A DNA stretch of 36,450 nt from a bacterium (GCA_027624795.1 JAQBTX010000004.1:1-36450); one strand, 5' to 3'. Counted from the first letter of the stretch, positions 7,876 through 15,996 are shown. The notes: generated by a model not told the origin, from the letters alone. Numbers and translations: made by a program.

Positions 7876-8265
7876 ATGATTAATGATGTATTCCGATCAG
7901 TAGCTAAGTATATTTCTCGTATAACCGGTACGCCAAAAGCATTTATCTTTGCATTGCTTCTTATCATTGCTTGGCTGACCTCTGGACCAACTTTTCATTA
8001 TTCAGATACTTGGCAACTCGTAATTAATACGACTACTACTATTATTACATTTCTTATGGTATTTCTTATTCAAAATACTCAAAACAGAGATGCAAAAGCA
8101 ACACAACTTAAACTTGATGAGATTATTCACGTCATGAGTAAGGCTCGAAATAGTTTAGTAAATATTGAAGAGCGTGAAGATGAAGAGCTCGAAAAAGTAG
8201 CCCAAGAATTTAAAATAATTTCAGATAAAGGAATTAAGGACGAACTTAAAAAAGCTAAACTATAG
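7876..8265 (+). CDS. low-affinity iron permease family protein
   Basis: The 129-residue protein matches the low-affinity iron permease family: an N-terminal amphipathic segment, two membrane helices (about 24-38 and 50-68), the motif L-I-Q-N-T-Q-N-R-D, and a charged helical tail. Iron transport by the bacterial members is presumed from yeast Fet4-like homology and is not well proven. An extended -10 (TGC-TATAGT, box 7863-7868) lies 7 nt before the ATG. Its last 6 bases overlap the convergent pilin-like gene. Confidence 0.82.
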   Translation: MINDVFRSVAKYISRITGTPKAFIFALLLIIAWLTSGPTFHYSDTWQLVINTTTTIITFLMVFLIQNTQNRDAKATQLKLDEIIHVMSKARNSLVNIEEREDEELEKVAQEFKIISDKGIKDELKKAKL

Positions 8266-9183
8266 TTCTTGAATAAGTGAAGGAAGGGTAACGGGACAAG
8301 AAATGCCAAAACAAATAGCTTGTTTAAATATAACCTGCTCGAGCGTCCACACAATACCAAGTACAACTACCATAAGAATCATTCCCACTACTGCGGCTTG
8401 TATCTTACCTCGGGCTGTTGCAACAGAATCTTTATCTCCTCCGCTTGTTATCCATGCGAATGCACCAAGGAGCAAATAGAACATAGCAGTTAATCCTGCT
8501 ACCGCAAAAAAGGCGCGAATAGCAAAAGTGAGAACATCTCCAAGGGTAGGAATTTTAAATCCCAGCTCTTCTACTCTTACTATCAAATCTGACGCAAGTT
8601 CGTTGTCGGTACCAAGAGCACTAGCGATGATTGCAGATGATGTAATAATTTCTGTAAGCGTGGTGTTGTTCGGACTTGTTTGGGCACTAATAAGTACTTT
8701 TCCACCTTGAAGTGTAGCTGATTGTACCGGCCCATTTACTACTAAATCTGTCTTTACCAGCGTTCCTGATGGGAGTTCAAAAACTGCTAAATAAGATTTA
8801 TCAATGCCGTTAACTTGAGAAAAATCTCCACCAACATACAAGAGATTATTATCTACAAGAATAGTATTTACTTGACCATTTATTGTTGGATTCCACCCAT
8901 GTATCGCACGCGCATCGATATCAAAGACTGCAAAATTTTCTTTCTCGATAATCGAGTTTGAATCGATTTGAACTTTAGTGAAATCACCGCCAAGAAAAAA
9001 TAGATTTTCATATCTATCTTTATCTGAATATGAGTTATTGATGGTAATAACAACATCGGAATTCTCTATAAGCACTTGGGTATTAGAAGTGCTTCCATTT
9101 GTTCCCGCTGCATAGGACTTTGGCGCAATGGCAACAAACACGATGAGTGAAAGAATAATGATTATATTTCTGACTATATTCAT
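8260..9183 (-). CDS. secreted beta-propeller-like ectodomain fused to T4SS pilin-like domain
   Basis: The 307-residue protein begins with a signal peptide (cleavage likely near residue 25). Residues about 60-180 contain repeated blades with F-L-G-G-D-F and Y-V-G-G-D-F-S-Q-V-N-G, the hallmark of delta-60 / DUF5122-type repeats. The last 100 residues are a two-helix pilin-like unit (G-F-K-I-P-T-L-G-D, S-G-G-D-K-D, then a second helix ending W-T-L-E-Q-V-I-F) shared with the two genes at the window end. This is the TrbC/VirB2-like pilin domain common in CPR. The protein is probably displayed on or polymerised at the cell surface. Only two or three blades are seen, too few for a closed propeller alone. 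Confidence 0.82.
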   Translation of the reverse strand: MNIVRNIIIILSLIVFVAIAPKSYAAGTNGSTSNTQVLIENSDVVITINNSYSDKDRYENLFFLGGDFTKVQIDSNSIIEKENFAVFDIDARAIHGWNPTINGQVNTILVDNNLLYVGGDFSQVNGIDKSYLAVFELPSGTLVKTDLVVNGPVQSATLQGGKVLISAQTSPNNTTLTEIITSSAIIASALGTDNELASDLIVRVEELGFKIPTLGDVLTFAIRAFFAVAGLTAMFYLLLGAFAWITSGGDKDSVATARGKIQAAVVGMILMVVVLGIVWTLEQVIFKQAICFGISCPVTLPSLIQEL

Positions 9184-9274
9184 GATTGTGAGTGATAATG
9201 ATATATTCTGATATCTTATTGCATTATATCATATATGATACACTGACTATGGTTATTAATTTTCATAAATATTT

Positions 9275-9856
9275 ATGACACACCAACTTCCGCAACTAAC
9301 ATATGACTTTAACGCATTAGAACCACACATTGATGCACGGACTATGGAAATTCATCATGATAAACATCATGCAGCATACGTGGCAAAATTAAATGCAGTC
9401 GTTGAAAAAAATGGATCACTCCAAGAAAAAGATCTGATCGAACTTATGAAATCAGTTGATGGTTTAGGCTTATCTGATGCAGATAAATCTGCGTTTGTAA
9501 ACAATGGTGGTGGTCATTTGAACCATACATTATTTTGGGAAATCATGGGCCCGGAAAAACAAATTGATGAAGAGCTCACTTCAAAAATATCCTCGACATT
9601 TGGATCTGTTGATTCATTTAAAGAAGAGTTTAGTAATGCAGCAGTTACCCGATTTGGAAGTGGATGGGCATGGCTTGTGGACTCAAAGGGAGAATTGAAA
9701 GTGTATTCGACCGCAAATCAAGATTCACCCTATTTGCAAGGAGATACCCCGATTATTGGACTTGATGTGTGGGAACATGCATATTACTTGAAGTATCAAA
9801 ACCTCAGACCAGATTACATAAAGGCATTCTGGAATGTGTTGAAGTTACTGGAGTAA
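9275..9856 (+). CDS. sodA: superoxide dismutase, Mn-type features
   Basis: The 193-residue enzyme converts superoxide to oxygen and hydrogen peroxide. Metal ligands are H27 (M-E-I-H-H-D-K-H-H), H84 (N-H-T-L-F-W), and the Asp and His of D-V-W-E-H-A-Y-Y. The active-site Gln comes from S-T-A-N-Q-D-S-P in the C-terminal domain and the N-terminal helix carries Gly residues at the Fe-type Gln site; both favour a manganese or cambialistic enzyme. It has no signal peptide, so it acts in the cytoplasm. It implies exposure to oxygen, unusual for many CPR bacteria. The 3' end overlaps the convergent cyclase gene by 12 bp. Confidence 0.93.
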   Translation: MTHQLPQLTYDFNALEPHIDARTMEIHHDKHHAAYVAKLNAVVEKNGSLQEKDLIELMKSVDGLGLSDADKSAFVNNGGGHLNHTLFWEIMGPEKQIDEELTSKISSTFGSVDSFKEEFSNAAVTRFGSGWAWLVDSKGELKVYSTANQDSPYLQGDTPIIGLDVWEHAYYLKYQNLRPDYIKAFWNVLKLLE

Positions 9857-10471
9857 CACCACCCGTGCTGGCGCACCATCCATACCTACATATTTGAGAG
9901 GAAGAGCAACGAGCGTGTATTCACCCTCCTCCACTGATGAAAGATCAATTCCTTCTATGATGGGAATCTCTTTCTCTAAAAGGAGTGTGTGTGGCCTATT
10001 ATCAGGAGATCCTTTCTGTTTTATGGAAAAGTAATCAATACCAACCAGCACTATCTCAATATCAGATAGGTACTTCGCTCCTTCAGGGGAAAGATACACA
10101 AAATCCGGATAAAATACATCGTAACCTCGCTTTGAATTTGATGTTTTGAGAAGGATTCGCTCGCCTTTTTGTATATTCTTAGATTTTAAGGTTTCAGACG
10201 TTACTGCTCCTGTGTCTGAGGTGCAATCAAGCACTCGGCAGGGGCCGATGAATACTTCGAGTGGCAAGTCGGTTATACTTTTTCCGTTTTCGATTCCATG
10301 GCGTGGCGCATCGATGTGTGTGCCATTGTGCGAACCAGAAGTGATTTTGGAAATGATTGATTTACTTGCTTCACTTTTGATCTCCTCAATCTGTATCGGT
10401 GGATTTCCCGGATATACGATGGTTGAAGGAGAGAGTGGGATTGAGATGTCTATTATTTGATTAAATTGCAT
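9845..10471 (-). CDS. cyclase-family metal-dependent hydrolase
   Basis: The 208-residue protein has the metal-binding motif H48-N-G-T-H52-I-D54-A-P-R-H58 of the cyclase / kynurenine formamidase family. Members hydrolyse amides or lactones, such as N-formylkynurenine, using Zn or Mn. The rest of a tryptophan degradation pathway is not visible, so the substrate is open. The gene starts 27 bp from a TTTAGGA heptamer array and converges on sodA with overlap. Confidence 0.85.
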   Translation of the reverse strand: MQFNQIIDISIPLSPSTIVYPGNPPIQIEEIKSEASKSIISKITSGSHNGTHIDAPRHGIENGKSITDLPLEVFIGPCRVLDCTSDTGAVTSETLKSKNIQKGERILLKTSNSKRGYDVFYPDFVYLSPEGAKYLSDIEIVLVGIDYFSIKQKGSPDNRPHTLLLEKEIPIIEGIDLSSVEEGEYTLVALPLKYVGMDGAPARVVLLQ

Positions 10472-10497
10472 TGTTGTTATTTCAAACTTTAAATATT

Positions 10498-10573
10498 GGA
10501 TTTAGGATTTAGGATTTAGGATTTAGCATTTAGGATTTAGGATTTAGGATTTAGGATTTAGGATTTAGGATTT
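10498..10573. repeat. GGATTTA heptamer array, about 10 copies
   Basis: Ten consecutive 7-bp units of GGATTTA run from 10498 to 10567, the fifth being GCATTTA, followed by a partial unit that merges into a T run. The unit looks like the plant-type telomere repeat (TTTAGGG) with one change, but here it is internal. The last codons and TAA stop of gnd lie inside the array, so copy-number change would alter at most the C-terminal tail. Units are too short and unspaced for a CRISPR array. Confidence 0.95.
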
Positions 10574-11490
10574 TTTTTAACTGGGTGTCCTCCAAACTGC
10601 CCCCGAAGAGCAGATACAACTTGCCCTGTGTAGCTTGGATTGTCTGCCGATTTAACCCGGAATTCATATGACTCTTTGATTACCGGCACTTCTTGACCCA
10701 TATCTTCTGCCGCCTCTACAGTCCACTTCCCTTCCCCACTGTGGCTTATGGATCCAGAAATCGGATCAAGCTCCACACCCCACTCTTGGTAAGCCTTTTC
10801 AAGCCACCCAATAAGACGGGACTCTATCACACTTCCGGTGTTATAAATTCGTGAGACTTCTTTCAAATCCAATCCGTACTCTGATTTTTTCATTACATTA
10901 AATCCTTCCCCTATAGCCTGCATCATGCCATACTCAATGCCATTATGTACCATTTTTACAAAATGTCCGGCGCCAATACCCTCAAAATGAGCATAACCAC
11001 CTTCGATCGTAAGATCTTTATAGAGCTCTTCATATTCTTTAAAAAGCCGTTTTGATCCTCCAACCATTATGCAGGCACCATTCCGAGCACCATTTGGCCC
11101 ACCAGAAACTCCTGCATCGATAAATTGGATGCCTTTTTCTGCAAGTTTTTCAGCTCGTTTTGCATCGTCTTTATAAAAAGAATTTCCCGCCTCAATAACA
11201 ACATCACCATCTTGTAAATAGTGAGATGCACCATGATCTCCAAATAATGTTTCATCTACAACTGCGCCTGCTGGAACCATAACCCATATTATTTTTGGGG
11301 AGTTTGATATACCGGCAATCATAGATTCTATGGTGTCATATGCGCTCATCGATTCAAATTCAGCAGCAAGCTCGTGTGATTTTTCTACTGTGCGATTATA
11401 TACATGCACAATCCATCCTTTTTCTACAAGCTGTGATGCAATTCCTTTTCCCATTTTTCCTAATCCAATAATGCCAATTTCTTTATTCAT
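10558..11490 (-). CDS. gnd: 6-phosphogluconate dehydrogenase, decarboxylating (short form)
   Basis: This enzyme oxidises 6-phosphogluconate to ribulose 5-phosphate, CO2 and NAD(P)H. It has the N-terminal G-L-G-K-M-G nucleotide fold, the substrate signature G-V-S-G-G-P-N-G-A-R-N-G-A, and the catalytic K-M-V-H-N-G-I-E-Y. At about 310 residues it is the short form common in bacteria and archaea. I start it at ATG 11490, which gives M-N-K-E-I-G-I-I-G and a 7-bp gap to zwf; the longer frame to 11532 would overlap zwf with basic, non-conserved residues. It is cotranscribed with zwf. Its stop codon lies in the heptamer array. Confidence 0.93.
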   Translation of the reverse strand: MNKEIGIIGLGKMGKGIASQLVEKGWIVHVYNRTVEKSHELAAEFESMSAYDTIESMIAGISNSPKIIWVMVPAGAVVDETLFGDHGASHYLQDGDVVIEAGNSFYKDDAKRAEKLAEKGIQFIDAGVSGGPNGARNGACIMVGGSKRLFKEYEELYKDLTIEGGYAHFEGIGAGHFVKMVHNGIEYGMMQAIGEGFNVMKKSEYGLDLKEVSRIYNTGSVIESRLIGWLEKAYQEWGVELDPISGSISHSGEGKWTVEAAEDMGQEVPVIKESYEFRVKSADNPSYTGQVVSALRGQFGGHPVKKNPKS

Positions 11491-11497
11491 AATTCTT

Positions 11498-12901
11498 TTA
11501 GTATATCTCAAGCTCAGGCTTTTTTTCTTCATGCCATGTCTTTATAATCGGCTCGATAAATTTCCATTCGCTGATGATTTCTTCGGTCGATACAAAGAGT
11601 GTTTGATCTCCTTTTATAATATCGTATAAAAGACCCTCATAATCATCGACAAATTCTTCGGCATCATACGCTTCATGGTAATCAAATCCAAGTTCATGCT
11701 GTTCAACTTCATTAGCAAATCCTGGTTTTTTGGCCAAAAAACGCATGCTTATTTTCTCATCTGGCTTTAGGTGATAGTGAAGTTTGTTTCGCTGCGTGCC
11801 AGGGAAAGAATACAAACATAAATCTGACTCTTTGAATGAAACCACTACCTCAATACATGGTTCACTCTGGGCTTTACCACTCTCTAATATCAATGGAACT
11901 CCTCTAAACTCCGGAAGATTTGATGAAGCCTCTATGCGAAAATATGTTTCTGTTTGAGATTTTGGACCTACTCCCTTCTCGCTGGTATACCCCTTGTACT
12001 GACCGCGTTTGGTTTTAATGGCGACTTCCTCAGGAGTCATAATTTGAAGTGATTGGAGCGCTTTGCTTCGACTTGATTTGATATCTTGAGCATCAAGTGA
12101 CTTAGGTGCTTTCATAAGAAAAAGTGCCAACAACTGAAGCATGTGATTTTGACCCACATCGCGAAGTGTTCCTACTTTATCATAAAATGCACCTCGTGTC
12201 TCCACTTTAATATCCTCAAGCAATCGCACTTCGATTTTCTCAATATAATCTTTATTCCATATTGGATTAAGAAACGAATTGCTGAAACGAAACACGAGAA
12301 TATTTTTTACCGTTTCTTTACCTAAATAGTGATCAACACGATAGATCTGTTCCTCTTTAAAGAGTTCTCCGAGTTGCTTGTCTAAATCTATAGCAGTTTG
12401 CAGATCAGTTCCAAAAGGTTTTTCTAGAATAACCCGTGTCCATCCCTCTTCTGGAGAACATGGAATAGTCAAGCCAGTTACACTAAGGTTTGTGATGATA
12501 TCAGAATACGAACTGGGAGGAACAGCAAGATAAAATAATTTATTGGTGCATATCCTCCATTGACCGTCCACATGTCCGAGCGTTTTTGCCAAGTGGTCAT
12601 AGGCGCTTTTTTCAAAAAAATCACCCTTAACATAGAAAAATGCATTGAGAAATGAATCATATTTGTCTGGCTCTCCAAACGCCCCCTTGATCATAATGTC
12701 GCGCAAATACGACTTGAGTTTACTATCATCATAATCTCGACGAGAAAATCCATATACTCTAAACTTTTCGGGAAGGTGCTTTTTTATATATAAGTCATAG
12801 AGCGCCTTAAGAATTTTTTTCTTTACCAAATCTCCGGTTATGCCAAAGATTACAAATATAGTAGGCAGTTCAAATTTAGTATGTTCAATCGGAGATGACA
12901 T
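11498..12901 (-). CDS. zwf: glucose-6-phosphate 1-dehydrogenase
   Basis: Zwf makes 6-phosphogluconolactone and reduces NADP+. The 467-residue protein has the nucleotide site F-G-I-T-G-D-L (19-25), E-K-P-F-G (160-164) and the active-site signature R-V-D-H-Y-L-G-K-E (188-196). Length is near the family norm. It starts an operon with gnd; the 6-phosphogluconolactonase is not in the window. TATAAT on the minus strand (12909-12914) lies 7 nt before the ATG. It is divergent from the FTR1 gene. Confidence 0.95.
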   Translation of the reverse strand: MSSPIEHTKFELPTIFVIFGITGDLVKKKILKALYDLYIKKHLPEKFRVYGFSRRDYDDSKLKSYLRDIMIKGAFGEPDKYDSFLNAFFYVKGDFFEKSAYDHLAKTLGHVDGQWRICTNKLFYLAVPPSSYSDIITNLSVTGLTIPCSPEEGWTRVILEKPFGTDLQTAIDLDKQLGELFKEEQIYRVDHYLGKETVKNILVFRFSNSFLNPIWNKDYIEKIEVRLLEDIKVETRGAFYDKVGTLRDVGQNHMLQLLALFLMKAPKSLDAQDIKSSRSKALQSLQIMTPEEVAIKTKRGQYKGYTSEKGVGPKSQTETYFRIEASSNLPEFRGVPLILESGKAQSEPCIEVVVSFKESDLCLYSFPGTQRNKLHYHLKPDEKISMRFLAKKPGFANEVEQHELGFDYHEAYDAEEFVDDYEGLLYDIIKGDQTLFVSTEEIISEWKFIEPIIKTWHEEKKPELEIY

Positions 12902-12908
12902 GGCTTTT

Positions 12909-12933
12909 ATTATAACCGATTATCTATTATAAT
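12909..12933. promoter_or_regulatory. face-to-face -10 boxes between zwf and FTR1 genes
   Basis: The 38-bp space between the two start codons contains TATAAT on both strands: minus box 12909-12914 (7 nt to zwf ATG) and plus box 12928-12933 (6 nt to FTR1 ATG). The boxes form an inverted repeat, ATTATAA with TTATAAT, around 11 bp. Both mRNAs should start at the initiation codon. The two polymerases would collide, linking iron uptake and NADPH supply in opposition; that consequence is inference. Confidence 0.55.
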
Positions 12934-12939
12934 CCGAAT

Positions 12940-13764
12940 ATGATACCAGCATTTCTCATCACCTTTCGAGAAGTTATCGAGGCCACTCTTATAGTGGCAA
13001 CAATTCTGGGCATACTCTACAAGCTCGGGCACCATAAGAGTATTAAAACAGTGTGGCACGCCACTGGACTTGCAGTTCTGTTGAGCGTTGGGCTCCTTGT
13101 GGGAGGAAGCTTTTTTGGCGTAGCAATGCAAGAAGCATACTCAGGTGCAACTGAAGAGTTAATTGAAGGAATTCTTATGATCGTATCTGCGGTGTTTATC
13201 ACATGGGCGGTATTTTTCTTACATAATTATTTTGGTAGATATAAAGTTCAATTACTTCAAAAGGTAAAAGAGACCATGGAAAAACAAGAAAACAAGGGCT
13301 TGTTTTTACTCGTATTTACTGCAGTATTTCGTGAAGGATTTGAAATCGTTCTTTTTTTATCTACCATCTATTTTGCATCCAATCCCGTTCAAATCTTTAC
13401 AGGATTCAGTTTCGGAATTATTGCGGGCCTTTTAGTTTCGCTTGCATTCTTTAGCGCTACCTTAAAGATGCCGGTGTACTATGCTTTCCGGGTAACAAGC
13501 ATACTACTCATCCTCTTTGCAGCAGGACTCCTTGCACGAGGAGTGCATGAATTTGCCGAAATTGGGCTAGTACCAGAGATGGGCAGCCTTATATTTTCAT
13601 TTATTCCCGCTAAAGGAACAGTAGCTGGCGACATCATAAAATCCATGTTTGGCATAACACAAAAAATGGATTATATTCAAGCTTCTCTTTACGCATTGTA
13701 CACTGCAGCAATGACCTGGTATGTATTTTTCAATAAAGAATCTACAAAGAAAACCGATGCTTGA
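12940..13764 (+). CDS. FTR1 family iron permease
   Basis: The 274-residue, seven-helix protein carries both family iron motifs, R10-E-V-I-E14 and R131-E-G-F-E135, plus E-G-I-L-M between them. FTR1/EfeU permeases take up ferric iron, usually with an oxidase or periplasmic partner; no EfeO or EfeB homologue is seen. The next gene, convergent, is a ferric-reductase-like protein, and the two overlap by 23 bp. Start chosen at ATG 12940, 6 nt after TATAAT. Confidence 0.92.
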   Translation: MIPAFLITFREVIEATLIVATILGILYKLGHHKSIKTVWHATGLAVLLSVGLLVGGSFFGVAMQEAYSGATEELIEGILMIVSAVFITWAVFFLHNYFGRYKVQLLQKVKETMEKQENKGLFLLVFTAVFREGFEIVLFLSTIYFASNPVQIFTGFSFGIIAGLLVSLAFFSATLKMPVYYAFRVTSILLILFAAGLLARGVHEFAEIGLVPEMGSLIFSFIPAKGTVAGDIIKSMFGITQKMDYIQASLYALYTAAMTWYVFFNKESTKKTDA

Positions 13765-14338
13765 TGTGAGAGGTTACTTCGAGTAATGCAACTATTCCCA
13801 ATGATAGTGCCAGAATACTGATCTGTTGCAATGCTACATGAGAAAATATGAGCCAGACAGTAATATAGGCGATACGATGGATTCTTTTCCACCATTTACC
13901 AAGTTTTTTTACACTGAAGTCATTTGAGGTTATATATAAAGGAGCCAGAGAATAAAGTGTAAAGAAGCCAACTATTTCAAATAGAGGTGGATCTAAATCG
14001 AATGGCACTCCCCCAAATAATACAGGAAACAAACGGATCGCCGAGTAATGCAATAATCCAAAAAGAAACATACTCACTCCAAGTTGTCTGCGAAAGAGCA
14101 TGAGAACGGTGAAGGCGATATGTTGAATCTTAAACCTCCGCGCAATACCAGGAAGAAGAGTAAGTATAAAAAACCATGCAGCTATTGAACCGCATGTTAC
14201 CCCTACTTCATATATAACTCCTTTATGAATATCAAGGTTAATCCAATAAGCAAAAAGTGCCAATATCCCAAAAATAGATACATGCAATACTTGAAAGATA
14301 TTTATGAAATCTTTTTTATGCGTTAATAGTCTTTGCAT
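13742..14338 (-). CDS. ferric-reductase-like transmembrane protein (MsrQ/YedZ type)
   Basis: The 198-residue protein has about six membrane helices with histidines spaced as haem ligands: F-R-R-Q-L-G followed by L-L-H-Y, and later H-R-I-A-Y and S-H-V. This matches the ferric reductase-like transmembrane domain, which in bacteria includes the haem-binding MsrQ subunit. No NADPH-binding module or MsrP partner is visible, so the electron donor and acceptor are unknown. Its position against the FTR1 gene suggests iron reduction, which is inference. TATACT (14345-14350, minus) lies 6 nt before the ATG. Confidence 0.82.
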   Translation of the reverse strand: MQRLLTHKKDFINIFQVLHVSIFGILALFAYWINLDIHKGVIYEVGVTCGSIAAWFFILTLLPGIARRFKIQHIAFTVLMLFRRQLGVSMFLFGLLHYSAIRLFPVLFGGVPFDLDPPLFEIVGFFTLYSLAPLYITSNDFSVKKLGKWWKRIHRIAYITVWLIFSHVALQQISILALSLGIVALLEVTSHIKHRFSL

Positions 14339-14444
14339 GCGTATAGTATATACACTATCTCTTGCAATTTACTCATTAATCTGGGCATATTAATAATGTA
14401 AGGTGTTATTAATTATTTCATGTTACGGGGGAGGTGAGTTTGTT

Positions 14445-14573
14445 ATGGCAGTAAAAAAAGCAGCAAAAAAAGCAACGAAAAAAGTAGCAAAAAAAACAGT
14501 AAAAAAGACAGTAAAAGCTAAAAAACCAGCAGCAAAAAAACGCACTGTTAAAAAGGCTTCAAAAAAGAAGTAA
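14445..14573 (+). CDS. histone H1-like lysine-rich peptide
   Basis: The 42-residue peptide is nearly all Lys and Ala with some Val and Thr, in K-K-A/T/V repeats like the C-terminal tail of histone H1 and the bacterial HctB/AlgP-type proteins. It should bind DNA or RNA non-specifically through charge. The start is set by an exceptionally strong Shine-Dalgarno region (GGGGGAGGTGAG, about 14427-14438), rare in this window. A strong terminator follows 19 bp after the stop, so it is a monocistronic gene that is probably highly expressed. Confidence 0.82.
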   Translation: MAVKKAAKKATKKVAKKTVKKTVKAKKPAAKKRTVKKASKKK

Positions 14574-14592
14574 CTTATTTCAAAGCAAAAAC

Positions 14593-14626
14593 AAAAAACC
14601 ACAGATTTTTTGTCTGTGGTTTTTTT
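14593..14626 (+). terminator. rho-independent terminator after histone-like gene
   Basis: A stem AACCACAGA / TCTGTGGTT closes a T-rich 7-nt loop and is followed by a run of T. An A run precedes the stem, so the stem can extend and the element could work in both directions. It is the clearest intrinsic terminator in the window. Confidence 0.9.
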
Positions 14627-14742
14627 AAAGATCTCTAAAATATCCAATTAATACAAATTACTAATTTGTAGTCATAAATACTCATTTCAAATCGCTTCAT
14701 AATAATGCTTAAGATATTTAAAAGTGTATTATCAGAATCCTC

Positions 14743-14788
14743 TTGAATAAATGTACAAACTCATATATAATGCAAATGAGTTGCATTA
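14743..14788 (+). promoter_or_regulatory. fur-family gene promoter with 21-bp palindromic operator
   Basis: TTGAAT (14743-14748), a 17-bp spacer and TATAAT (14766-14771) form a near-consensus promoter. A perfect inverted repeat with arms TAATGCAA and TTGCATTA around ATGAG occupies 14768-14788, covering the -10 box and the predicted transcription start. Size and position fit a Fur-family operator and suggest autorepression, although the sequence is not the classic Fur box. Confidence 0.7.
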
Positions 14789-14793
14789 ATAAT

Positions 14794-15189
14794 ATGACAC
14801 GCCTCCCCCTAAATACCCGCATTACCCCTTCACGAAAGGCTATGATCGATATATTTGCATCAACTGATCATCCGCTCTCTGCAGTTCAAATGCATAAATT
14901 GCTCAAACGCCTCAATATAAACGCAAATATTACTACTGTGTATCGAGAACTCGAATTTTTACTTAATCACACCGTTATTCATAAGATAGATATTTCTGGC
15001 GCTACGACATATTATGAATCATCAGAAGGAGATCATCACCATCATGCAATATGCACTTCATGTGGAAATATCCAAGATGTCACGATATCAGATGAAGAAG
15101 CTTTTCTTACTAATGTTCGAAAACCTCACGATTTTACTATTAAGAGACACTCAGTAGAATTTTATGGTCACTGTGGGACCTGTAACTAA
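14794..15189 (+). CDS. Fur-family metal-responsive repressor
   Basis: The 131-residue protein has an N-terminal winged helix (T-P-S-R-K-A-M-I-D-I-F through N-I-T-T-V-Y-R-E-L) and a dimerisation domain with the His cluster 81-84, C87-T-S-C90 and C127-G-T-C130. The four Cys form the structural zinc site. Whether it senses Fe, Zn or peroxide is not clear; the ZIP gene immediately downstream (1-bp gap) favours Zn or Fe. I start it at ATG 14794 because upstream in-frame codons overlap the promoter and operator. It is probably autoregulated and cotranscribed with the ZIP gene. Confidence 0.88.
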   Translation: MTRLPLNTRITPSRKAMIDIFASTDHPLSAVQMHKLLKRLNINANITTVYRELEFLLNHTVIHKIDISGATTYYESSEGDHHHHAICTSCGNIQDVTISDEEAFLTNVRKPHDFTIKRHSVEFYGHCGTCN

Positions 15190-15190
15190 T

Positions 15191-15940
15191 ATGTCAATAC
15201 TCTTTTATACTGTTGTTGCTTCATTCATAACAAGCCTTGTCTCATTAGTTGGGATTGCATTCTTATTTAGATCTTCAGCCAGCTATGAATCAACATCTAA
15301 GCATATGGTGAGCTTTGCTGCAGGAGTTCTCATTGCAACAGCTTTTATGAATATTCTGAGCGAAGCCCTTCATGAAGGTGAAACCTCAGCAATACTTTTT
15401 ATTACGCTCATGGGGATTATTTTTTCTTTTTTGATGGAGCGTTTTGTGTTGTGGTATCACCATCACCATAACGATATGCACAATATTAAACCATCTGCCT
15501 ACTTGGTAATTGTCGGGGACACCATTCATAATTTTATTGATGGTATAGCAATTGCGGCGACCTTTTCTGTTAGTGTTCCCTTGGGGATTATCACAACACT
15601 AGCAATTATTTCTCACGAACTTCCCCAAGAAATAGCCGATTTTATGATATTAGTACGATCGGGATTTAGTAGACAAAAAGCACTTATGTACAATTTCCTT
15701 ACGGCACTGACTGCAGTAATTGGTGGAGTAATTGGAGTGTATATGGTAAACACATTTACTTCGGCCCTTCCCTTCGCGCTTGCATTAACCGCAGGTATAT
15801 TCATCTATATATCTGCTGCAGATCTTATTCCGGAGCTCCATGAAGATCACGATCGAAATAAACCAATTCAACAAGTTATCCCTTTTTTATTTGGTATAGC
15901 TCTTATTGTGCTTTTATCTCAAATTATTCCTCATACCTAA
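15191..15940 (+). CDS. ZIP family metal transporter
   Basis: The 249-residue protein has about eight membrane helices with the ZIP metal-site motifs H113-N-F-I-D117-G in helix IV and H142-E-L-P-Q-E147 in helix V. A His-rich loop (H-H-H-H, about 90-93) precedes helix IV. ZIP proteins import Zn2+ or Fe2+ into the cytoplasm. ATG 15191 follows the fur stop by one base, so expression is coupled to the regulator. An earlier in-frame start at 15164 would overlap the fur gene. Confidence 0.92.
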   Translation: MSILFYTVVASFITSLVSLVGIAFLFRSSASYESTSKHMVSFAAGVLIATAFMNILSEALHEGETSAILFITLMGIIFSFLMERFVLWYHHHHNDMHNIKPSAYLVIVGDTIHNFIDGIAIAATFSVSVPLGIITTLAIISHELPQEIADFMILVRSGFSRQKALMYNFLTALTAVIGGVIGVYMVNTFTSALPFALALTAGIFIYISAADLIPELHEDHDRNKPIQQVIPFLFGIALIVLLSQIIPHT

Positions 15941-15996
15941 CAATCAACGTCTTCTTTGCAAATCGACATAATGTTATCTACACTTAAGGTATATCT

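Noticed and set aside
10498-10573. Heptamer array as a CRISPR array
   Set aside because: Units are 7 bp and contiguous with no spacers, and no cas genes are in the window.
10498-10573. Heptamer array as a telomere or replicon end
   Set aside because: The array is internal, only about 76 bp long, and normal genes continue on both sides with shared reading into it.
14339-14362. ATAGT/ACTAT palindrome before the ferric-reductase-like gene as an operator
   Set aside because: Its symmetry comes mostly from the TATACT -10 box 6 nt before the start codon, so it is not independent evidence.
14743-14793. A TTG start giving the Fur protein 17 extra residues
   Set aside because: Those codons coincide with the -35 box, -10 box and palindrome, and the extra residues are unlike the Fur family N-terminus.
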